From Gymnothorax reevesii (taxonomy: Eukaryota > Chordata > Actinopteri > Anguilliformes > Muraenidae): DNA of 64,000 nt. Position 1 is the first letter of the stretch. Every line of letters begins with the position of its first letter. Below, piece by piece: positions 55,711 to 64,000 of this stretch. A program made the position numbers and the translations under genes. Under the pieces are notes generated by a model. It saw nothing but the letters and a program-made list of their open reading frames with translations. It was not told the DNA's origin and did no database searches. Location of the stretch: assembly GCA_029721435.1 (NCBI GenBank), contig CM056573.1:50070501-50134500 (forward strand), given 5' to 3'.

Positions 55711-56773
55711 AAAGCATGAATATCCCATGAATGGTCAATTTGACCTTCCTGCTCCCAAATAAGCTGGATCAACCTCTGATCCATGGTTTCATTGCTTATT
55801 TGTTCAAGAGGTTCAGCACTCTTAAAAGAAGTTAAAGTGAAAATAACACGTCTTCAAATTATTTTTTGCTAATTTTAAGACAAGGCTGAACTGAATAATG
55901 AATTCTCAAACATCTGGAATGAAACACGAAATCCGCCATTTTTCCTATTAACAGCAATGTCAGATGTCTTACAGTGCTTTAATGGCAAGAGGTCATAAAA
56001 GCTCTAGTGGAAGACCTGAAGTGTCTGCTTTCCCGCGGGTACTCTGACACCCAACAGCTGACCTCACAGGCAATTTCACTACCTGTGAACAATCATATCC
56101 ACATAAACAAGATGTCCAGCTGAACAACCAAACATAAATGTAGCATTTAAAAAAAAAAAAAACTCTTAAACTCTTGGTATCATTCAAAAGGGCATGCAAT
56201 ACTTCCATTAAAATATCAACATTCCACCCAGAGATGATAATGGAATAGAGTAATCATGGATGTAAAATGGGCTTTTAGCTACCCACTATATCATCCTTGA
56301 GCAGCACTGCGAATTGGGCCAAGAGCTGTGATGTCACTCATGGGATCAAGTGTGACACGTAGGCTGTCATATGTGTATTTTCCATCGCAAGCAAGGCGTT
56401 GAAATCCTTTAAAAATCCCTGAACTTTTTCAACTCCTGCATGACTTGGACATTGAATATACATAGATTAATTTTGAGCAGTTAGCAAGCTGAAATCTAGA
56501 CAATTGAGATGCAAAATAGCTGCTCACCAGGTCTGCTGTCCGAGTTTGGGATTCAAATAAAGTACTTTGGGAATTGTCCAATGTAGATAAAACTTCAAAT
56601 TTATAGGTTTTGATAGGTTTTATGGACTTTCTAGTTTCAATGTGGTAAAGTCAGGCAGAGTTTTACAACCTAGTGCTTCATCAAGCAAAGTTTTACACTT
56701 CTGCTTGTTGCACGGAAAAAAATTGAAAACAAGATATTACAAGATTGTGCATTCTGCCTCATCACTAACAACA
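55711..56773. other. No gene seen
   Basis: AT-rich DNA without recognised features; an A run near 56148-56161. Confidence 0.4.
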
Positions 56774-57233
56774 TACTTTTTTTTTTCAAAAATTTGTCAT
56801 TTCCAATCTCTCCTGAATCTGGAATGCCCAATTAGCGAACTATGTACTCAAGCTTGCCCTTATGCGACCAATGTTGCCATCGTGGAAGAGCAAAGACACT
56901 TCACGGCTCTCCTCCGCCGCACGTGCCTGTCAGCTACTCATAGCTCATAACATAATAAGCTCAGAATGAGGGTAGAAGAATCCCAAACCTGTGCAAGCAT
57001 TGAATTTTAGTGACGAGCCCCTGGCTGGCCAACTGGAGGTACTTGAGCAACAAACAATGCTATAATCCCAAATTGCAGTCCCTTGCAAGTTATTTGCCTG
57101 CAGCGCAAAGCCAATTTTGCGCTGCTCTGAAAAGGCTACCAGTCACTGCCAACATCGAAGCGAATGGGCCACGGTGCTCACTATTGCTCCCCAGTAAGTA
57201 GCGCCTTAACCAGGTGAGCCAACCAGGTAGCCC
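56774..57233 (-). mobile_element. tRNA-derived SINE, copy 3
   Basis: Starts on the plus strand with the T run (poly-A tail complement) and the shared tail words TCTGGAATGCCCAATTAGCG (56818). It ends with the complement of the A box (GCCTTAACCAGGTGAGCCA at 57203-57221). The B box has decayed. TAACAACATACTTTT before and TAACACACTTTT after may be a degraded target duplication. It is older than copy 1 by its mutations. Confidence 0.8.
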
Positions 57234-59129
57234 AACAGTAACACACTTTTTGACGAGCATGAATCTGATCCACTGGAGATTTGAAATGAAACAAGACCAA
57301 CAAATTACGACTGACAGACAATAGTCGATGCAGTCAATTTCCTTACAGTTTGTCCCCGTTTCTCACAAATTATGATATCAGAAAAGGGCCATTTTTGTTT
57401 GGTCTTTTTAGAGATGTGTGCGAGTTGAGAGGTTGTTCAAAATGCCTATTTTATTCTGTTCCTATTTGAATGAGTGTCCAGAAAGTCATCGTCTCCATGG
57501 CGTTAGCTTTCCATAGAGGTATGATTTGCCCATTTCCAGATTTCTCAATACATGTCTACCAGTGACGTGCCGTCGGAGGTCAGTTAGGGTAGGCAGAATC
57601 CCCACCGTTAAACAAACGATAACTCTATTACTTTGCTTGATTAGCAATCTGAGGATTGATTTACTAATTTACAAAACTAAATGGCAGAAATGGCATGTCG
57701 ACTTCAGTGCATCGAACTTAAAATGCTCACGAGACAGCAAGTTTGTTCATATTTGCTTAGAAGAAGCTAACGCAATTCCATTTACAAATATTAAAACCTT
57801 TCTTATGCGGCGTTCAATGTGTGGTCAATATGTTTACGATAATATTTCCCCCCTTAAAAACATACTTTTTAATGTCATTTTTAAAAAATAGGGAGTTTAT
57901 TTTCAGTCTTCTTTCATAATTCGATAAACAAAAGATCAAGACAGTTTACGGAATTACAGAGAGAGATAAGATTTTTTCCTAATTAATTATTAAGATTTAC
58001 TTCCTTGCAGTGTCAAATCAAAACATGAAGGTAAATTAACAGAAAACAGTATCATTTTTTTCTGTGTCCCCGTCTGATCGACTTGATACGCCAAAGTAAA
58101 TGTTTCTAAAAATGCGGTGTTGCTGACTCACTTCCGGGTGTTGAGTTTGCTTATGTAAGAATAAAACTCTTCAACCAGTGACATTACCATAATGCTAGTT
58201 AACACTCAACCGGTTTCGGAGTCAGAATCATAGAATTCACTGAATTAATTTACTGAGAAAATTAGGCTTCAAACAGCTTAAGCTGCATTGCCATTAATGA
58301 TAATGACATACAGCTTTGCCTCAAAAGAGGAAGGCTACAATATGAGATTACTTGGACGGCAATTAACTGAAATTTCTCAAAATCATGATGTAGAGTAATA
58401 TGTAGTAAATGCTGCAGAAGATGGTATTTTATTTAGATTTTGTTTATAATTAATTTATAAGATATTTACTGATCATACAATCCCCTATTATAGCTTTCCT
58501 ACAACTTTCCCCCAAGCTGGAGTATAAAGACCTCACAAATGACTTTGCTACTGAAAACATACAGAAAGGTAGAGCGATTGAAAAAAACTTATGCTTAACA
58601 AGAGCACTACAAAGTTTGCACCATAATGGTACGAAGTTAGAGCTTTTATTCAGTTACTAATGATAATGGAATGATTATAAGCAGGTGGAGCTGATCAGTG
58701 GTAATTGCGGGAGCAGGCCGGCTCCTCAGGATTCCAGAGATGCGGACCATTGGGGGCATGGCAGGACAGCTACCTTGAATGTTCAATGCATGGCATGCAT
58801 TGTAAATGATTTTAAATGCATGCTTTTCATCAAACTTTCACGATGCACTAACAACCATTTTACAAATCATTTAATAACCAAAGCTTCAATGCAAGAAGTG
58901 TGGTAATTTAATGAATTAATTATTATTGCTTTGCATGGCAACCACTGTGCACCTACGCTTCCTCACAAATGCAGCCTATTCTTTTGAACTCTGTCAACAT
59001 TTGTAATGAAATCTGGGAAAACCAGTCGGATGTGGCGCTGGCATTTATTTCGCTCGTTTATTATGTTAAAAAATAGGACCAAGGGTCCTGTAGCTTACCG
59101 GCAAGCAGTCTTACAGCGATGATACAAGT
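57234..59129. other. AT-rich DNA with no gene
   Basis: A 121-codon plus-strand frame (57526-57891) has no recognisable domain. The rest holds nothing I can name. Confidence 0.35.
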
Positions 59130-59799
59130 TATGAAAATTTCATTTGAAGTTTGACATTTCAATCATGGAAATCAATGTCAAGGGCACTAAATAAAAGTTC
59201 ACATACATTTATAAGACCTTCTGTAAAACAATCCTAAGCTCTGAGGCAGTTTTGGTGATACAAACAAATTAAATACATATTGACATATTTTAAATGTCAA
59301 GTGTGAACTTTAAAGGTCACAGAATGTCAAGTTGTGGTAAGCAAATGGACTTCATATATGACTTTCTAAATGTCTCTATACAAACGTTGGCTCAATCTGT
59401 TTTGGTGATACAAGTCAATGTACTTTCACGGTCGAGTTTGACCCTCAAAGGTCACTGACAGTCAAGTCGATTGTCACCAAATGAAAGTTCATATGTGACT
59501 TCCTAGATGTCAGTAACACAAACCTAGACTCCATCTGTGACCGTTTTGGCAAGACAACTCATTGTCTTAGTGGAATTGTAATTGTATTATGTCAAGTTTG
59601 ACCCTCTAATGTCATCAACAGTCAAGCTGAATGTCACTAAATAAAAGTTCATTTGTGACGTCCTATGTCAGTAACACAAACCTAAACCTATGCTCCATCT
59701 GTGACCTTTTCAGTGTTAGAAGTCTTTGAATTTAATTTAATTAATTTAATATGAAGGTCACCTCATGAAAGTTCATACATGACTTCCTATACGTCTCCA

Positions 59800-60762
59800 A
59801 TAACATCGCAGCAGTGACCCGGACCTGCAGGTTCTACCTCTACAACATCCATAGAATCCGGCCCTTCCGCACCAGCTACTCAACGCAGCTCCTGGTCCAA
59901 GTGCTGATCCTCTCCCGCCTGGACCACTGCAACTCCCTCCTTGCTGGCCTCCCAGCATCTGCCATTAAACCCCAGCAGCTCATCCAGAACGCTGCAGCTT
60001 GCCTGGTTTACAACCTCCCGAGACACTCCCACATCACCCCCCTGCTCACATGTCTCCACTGGCTGCCTGTTGCTGCTCGCATCAAATTCAAGACATTGGT
60101 GCTAGCCTACCAGGCAGTCAACGGAACAGCTCCAGCATACATCCACAGAATGTTCAGACCGTACACGCCTGCCAGAGCACTCTGCTCAGCTACTTCTGGT
60201 TGCCTGGCTCCTCCCCCTCTCCGCTCCTCCCCTTCCCGCTCAAGGCTGCTGTCTGTCCTGGTTCGTCGTTGGTGGAATGATCTACCTTTCAAGGTCCGAA
60301 CGTCAGAATCCTTGAGCTCCTTCAAGCACAACCTGAAAACCCACCTCTTCAGGCTCCACCTTTCCCCTGCTCCACTGCCCTGAATCCTGTGTCATTACAT
60401 CCCACATTGCTTTGTTGACCTTTTACTTGATTTTATGGCGCTTGATCTTGTTGCCCTTTTACTTGACTTTGTTGCACTATATTTTGTTGGCCTTTATTTG
60501 ATTTTTTTGCCCTTGACTTCTTTGCACTTGTTTTTGTGACCCTTCTATTGATTTTGTTGCCCTTAACTTGGTCTTTTTTATCAGTATATTTGGTGTTTAC
60601 CTATTGGTCTAGACCTGTAACAACTGAATATGTTCTCTGTCACTTTTACGGTTAACATTGTACTTGTCTCCTAGGAGCTCTGCACTTTTGTACCGATTTC
60701 TTGCTCTTTTGTACATCACTCTGGATAAGGGCGTCTGCTAAGAACCTGTAATGTAATGTAAC
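59800..60762 (+). mobile_element. L2-type LINE, 5'-truncated
   Basis: Carries the last 190 codons of the RT ORF, a 3' UTR with repeated TTGATTTTNTTGCCCTT phrases, and the conserved tail CTGGATAAGGGCGTCTGCTA followed by TGTAATGTAATG. It is inserted inside the tandem array. L2-type (Maui-like) elements are abundant in fish. Confidence 0.85.
59814..60383 (+). pseudogene. L2 reverse transcriptase, C-terminal part
   Basis: The open frame of about 189 codons reads VLILSRLDHCNSLLAGLP, NAAACLVYNLPRHSHITPL, LHWLPVAARIKFKTLVL and WWNDLPFKVRTSESLSSF. This is the highly conserved C-terminal region of L2/CR1-group ORF2. The endonuclease, the catalytic RT blocks and any start codon are missing, so it is a dead-on-arrival fragment. 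The frame upstream continues a little to about 59800 without an ATG. It is well preserved, pointing to a fairly recent insertion. Confidence 0.85.
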
Positions 60763-60896
60763 ATAAACCTACACTCAATCTATAACGATTTTGCTGATAT
60801 AAATCATTGAAATTTCACTGTATAGTTTGGCCATTCAAGGTCACTGACGGTCAAGTTCAAGGTCACCCATTGAAACTTCATACATGACTTCCTATA

Positions 60897-61896
60897 TGAT
60901 ACGAGACCAGTTAGACACCAGGCGCTAGATGGAGGGAAAAGGGTGTTTATTAAAATAAGGAAAACCAGGCACGAGGGCCAACAAAAAACTTGGCCTAAAG
61001 GGTTGCAAAAACAAACTAAGGAAAGCTTCACGGAGCTAAGAACTAAAAGATCAAAAATGACAAAAAACAAAAGCCACTGGAAACTCCAGGCAGATAACTG
61101 TAAACAGAGAAGAATAAATACTACTATATACAAGGAAGACCAAAACTGTAACCATGAAAAGCATTGACATGAACTAAGGGGATGAGAAGCTTGCAATGGA
61201 ACTTGAGACTGTGCCAGCCAACTTCCTTCGCCTCCAGATAAAGGAACAGAAATCAGGACACATTAGGGGCAACACCTGGAGATGAAACAATGGGCAAGGA
61301 AAGATCATTAGACATGGACAAAGATTGGTTGACATGACTTGCTCATAAAGAGAATGAGCGTGCTCACCTTAAGTACCAATGAAGTATGCAGATTGAAGGA
61401 AGCATGAATGTTTCAAGAACAGAAAAATACAGCAAGATCTTGAAATAGCAAAGCAGGAATCATGACAGTAAACTCCCTATCTAAATTAGTAGGATTAGTA
61501 ATGTGCCTGTCTAAGAATTACACCCCCCTGTGAATGTTAGTAAATGTTAGTAACTTAAAAACAGTTAATTGTCAATTAAGCTTAGACAGCCCCGAATCCA
61601 GCACAACATAGAAGGAAGGGGGAAATACCGCAGCCAACCAGAGCTCTGAAATGTGCAACAACGAAGGCACGGGGCGGAACGCAGACAAGAGGTGGAGTGG
61701 CTGGGCAGACCTGGCAAAAAACAAAAGACAGAAAAGTAAAAACATGAACAATAAACATGAATAATGAAATGCTTGATCCTGATACAAGAAACTGTTAAAA
61801 CTGTGATATGAATTATGAACTATGAAACTTGGAACATGAAACTGTTAAAACCATGAGCAATACAAAACCCGGAATGTTAAAACCCGGAACACAACA
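60897..61896 (-). mobile_element. Solo LTR of 1000 bp in the tandem array
   Basis: The segment runs from TGATACGAGACC to GGAACACAACA (TG...CA) and is flanked by CCTATA on both sides (60891-60896 and 61897-61902). The tandem repeat text on either side joins smoothly once it is removed. On the minus strand AATAAA lies about 50 bp before the end (plus TTTATTAAAA at 60949), suggesting minus orientation. No gag or pol. An internally deleted non-LTR insert is the alternative. Confidence 0.6.
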
Positions 61897-62759
61897 CCTA
61901 TATGGCCACAATACAAACTTAAGCTCTATCTGTAATAGTTTTCGTGATAGAAGTCGTTGAAATTTCACTATAATGAAGTTTGACCTTCGAAGGTCACCGA
62001 AGGTCAACTCTAAGGCCACCAAATGAAAGTGCATGTATGACTTCCTTATAGTCCTGTGATACCAACCTAAGCTCTATCTGTAATAGTTTTGGTCACAGAA
62101 GTTGTTGAAATTTCACTATGTGAAGTTTGACCTTTGAAGGTCCCTGAAGGTCAGGTTCAAGGTCACCAAATGAAAGTTCATACATGACTTCCTATATGTG
62201 TTCAATGCACATATGTTCCCAATCTTCAATATTGTCAAGCCTAGAAAATTGTAACATTTGGCTTGACCTCAAATTTGACCTTTCAAGGTCAACCTTAAAG
62301 GTTGCCAAACATTAAATAGGCCGAAATTGACATTTAAAACTTAGTATTGTATTTTTTCGGGATGAAAACGAGGATGCAAACTCTTTTCTGTGAAAATTTG
62401 TTGTTTTTAAACTATTTCGGATTAATTAAACTGATCGGGAACGCCCCCCTTCAAAATGTCCGGAACTAACTTATATAGCAACTGATGTCACGCAAGGAAG
62501 CCAGCAGGTCAGATCTTGCTCGCTCTACAATGAAACGTTCATACACTACGCTAAATGGTACGCTTTATTTACCATAGGCAGCTGACAGACCCTTACAAAA
62601 ACCCACGGTTGGAATACCAGAATATTTATCACCAAAAAACTGTAGTATTACTGTAGTAATTGTATGTTTCTTTTTGGAAGGCAAAATAAAGATTTGAGTG
62701 TTACTGTTGAAATATTGTAGGGCTACCATAGCTAATGAAACAAGGCTTATGCCGTCAAA

Positions 62760-63240
62760 GGTGACGGCTTGGGGTATATCCCCGAACGGCCCCAATCCTC
62801 CAATTCTCCAATCCTTGAATAAACCTTGAATAGACTTGCATTTGAACTTAATTTCAGGTCAATTGGACAAAAGGTTCTGAAGATATGGCCAAAATGGTAA
62901 TTTTCCATCACAAAGTGCCACCTGGTGGCAAAATATTGAACCATACAGGTATGTTGTCATCATGTGACACGTTGTGACGTCATGACCTTGCAGTTGCACA
63001 TAGTTTCATGTCAATTGGACAAATGGTTCCAAAGATATGGCAAAAATGGTGAATTTTATGTGACAGAGCTACACCCTGTGTCAAAATTTTGAAGCAAACA
63101 GGTATAATGTCATTGTGGAGCACATCCTCAGGTCATGACCTTTCACTTGCACTTGATTTGAGGTGAATCGGACAAATATTTCCAGAGATATGATAAAAAC
63201 AGTGATTTTTCAGTTTTTGGCCCCTGGTGGCCGAAGGTCA
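62760..63240. repeat. Second tandem family, about 155-bp units
   Basis: GGTCAATTGGACAAAAGGTT (62856), TGTCAATTGGACAAATGGTT (63009) and GGTGAATCGGACAAATATTT (63162) start three units, each followed by AGATATGG-type and CACCTGGTGG-type words. The unit differs from the flanking array. Confidence 0.7.
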
Positions 63241-63300
63241 ACTTTAAGGCCACCAAATGAAAGTGCATGTATGACTTCCTTATATGCCTGTGATACCAAC

Positions 63301-63739
63301 CTAAGCTCTATCTGTAATAGTGGTGGCCAATCTAGAAATTGTAAATTGTCCAAAATCGAATCAGTTTTTCCTCTTTATGATACTTACTTATATGCAAAAC
63401 ATGAAATTTCTCATTGAAATATTACTGAAGTTATCGCGTTAACACGTAGGGCTGCGAACGAAAAGTATAATATAATAACAGTACAGAAAGAAAAGCTATT
63501 GTAATACTATAAACTTCAGGATTATCTGCCAGGGCGTTGAGCCACTTTGACACTGGAAGCGAGGCGGGTTTTTCGCTCGACAGATTATATTCAAAGATAA
63601 TCATGTGTATTCGCATCTTCACATTGACTTAGGGTGTGATCTGTCGTGTGAAAGGTTTGTTTCGCTTCCGGTGTGAAAGCAGCTTTAGACACGCACTCAA
63701 GCTAGATGGCTAGCTGTCGTTAATTTCCTGCAGTACTTA
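63301..63739. other. No gene seen
   Basis: AT-rich DNA without a recognised feature. Confidence 0.4.
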
Positions 63740-63846
63740 CCCAGATGGCAAGCACCTCCGCTCCGGATCTGCCCCGGCTCTAAGCCGGATCAGCTGGAGT
63801 CGGCGGAGCCGGGGCAGATCCGGAGCGGAGGTGCTTACTATCTGGG
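63740..63846. mobile_element. Palindromic MITE, copy 2
   Basis: 107 bp from CCCAGATGGCAAGCACCTCC to GGAGGTGCTTACTATCTGGG, flanked by TA on both sides. The arms are nearly perfect inverted copies (CCGCTCCGGATCTGCCCCGG). It is more perfect than copy 1 at 10692-10800, so probably younger. Confidence 0.8.
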
Positions 63847-64000
63847 TAGCCAGCTAACTTAAGTTCGACTTAACGTTAGATTTAAATGAATTTCATTTAT
63901 GAAATTGTACACCAACCGTTCAGTCCAGTGTTGAGATAACTGTCGAGTTACACACTATCTACCTACCAGTTTAACTAACCACCTTACCTATTTAGCAAGC

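Larger units (their letters stand above)
59130..63300. repeat. Diverged tandem array, about 150-bp units
   Basis: A unit of roughly 145-165 bp recurs with the words AAATGAAAGTTCATACATGA and TTTGACCTTYRAAGGTCAC. Anchors lie at about 59182, 59345, 59480, 59640, 59763, 60868, 62023, 62169 and 63255, all in the same orientation. The array is interrupted by the L2 LINE (59800-60762) and by an LTR (60897-61896). A second tandem family replaces it between about 62760 and 63240. Units have diverged strongly, so the array is old. Confidence 0.75.

Noticed and set aside
1..64000. CRISPR arrays, operons or prokaryotic signals
   Set aside because: None seen; transposon families, SINEs and microsatellites show vertebrate nuclear DNA.

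Overview
This is vertebrate nuclear DNA, most likely from a ray-finned fish. I recognise no host protein-coding exon, functional tRNA or rRNA gene. What it holds is a dense, nested set of transposable elements of fish type (several Tc1-like families, hAT-like MITEs, CR1/L2-group and other LINEs, Ty3-type LTR elements, a tRNA-derived SINE family), separated by AT-rich unique DNA. A few more GC-balanced patches look like conserved non-coding DNA. The likely setting is a gene desert or a very large intron.

Layout. 1-2802: minus-strand, decayed Gmr1-like Ty3 retrotransposon (gag with CCHC knuckle, protease, then integrase zinc domain), cut by the window edge, with its LTR at 2477-2802. 3084-4740: two CR1/L2-group LINE tails. 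5630-9410: three Tc1-like copies, one with a hAT-like foldback MITE nested inside. 9432-10800: small inverted-repeat elements, including a 109-bp palindrome that recurs at 63740. 11141-11635, 17225-17700 and 56774-57233: three copies of one long tRNA-derived SINE. 20236-21340: dead LINE reverse transcriptase split by a MITE with an 8-bp target duplication.

The centrepiece is a 4.95-kb LINE at 21650-26598 that appears full length, sits in an old Tc1 relic and is flanked by a 13-bp target duplication. ORF1 (305 aa) carries a textbook 2A ribosome-skipping motif (GDVEQNPGP) behind a hydrophobic leader, then a coiled coil and an L1-ORF1p-like RRM/CTD. ORF2 (1152 codons) keeps the endonuclease, reverse transcriptase (YADD) and C-terminal CCHC. 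ORF2 is in the same frame as ORF1, separated by a single TGA, and has no ATG before its endonuclease. The element may therefore use two translational recoding events.

The right half (26.8-64 kb) holds foldback elements, a solo LTR with a 5-bp duplication (32961-33437), tandem repeats carrying paired CTCF-like motifs (29592, 29893), a decayed Tc1 (36832-38153), two more Tc1-like copies (48670-51036), a tiny non-autonomous LTR element (TRIM-like, 54679-55705), and a diverged tandem array (59130-63300) interrupted by an L2-type LINE and a 1-kb solo LTR. Candidate conserved non-coding patches lie at about 12240-12900, 13440-13720, 34780-35320, 41330-41810, 43600-44070, 46460-46990 and 47440-47680; these calls rest on composition only.
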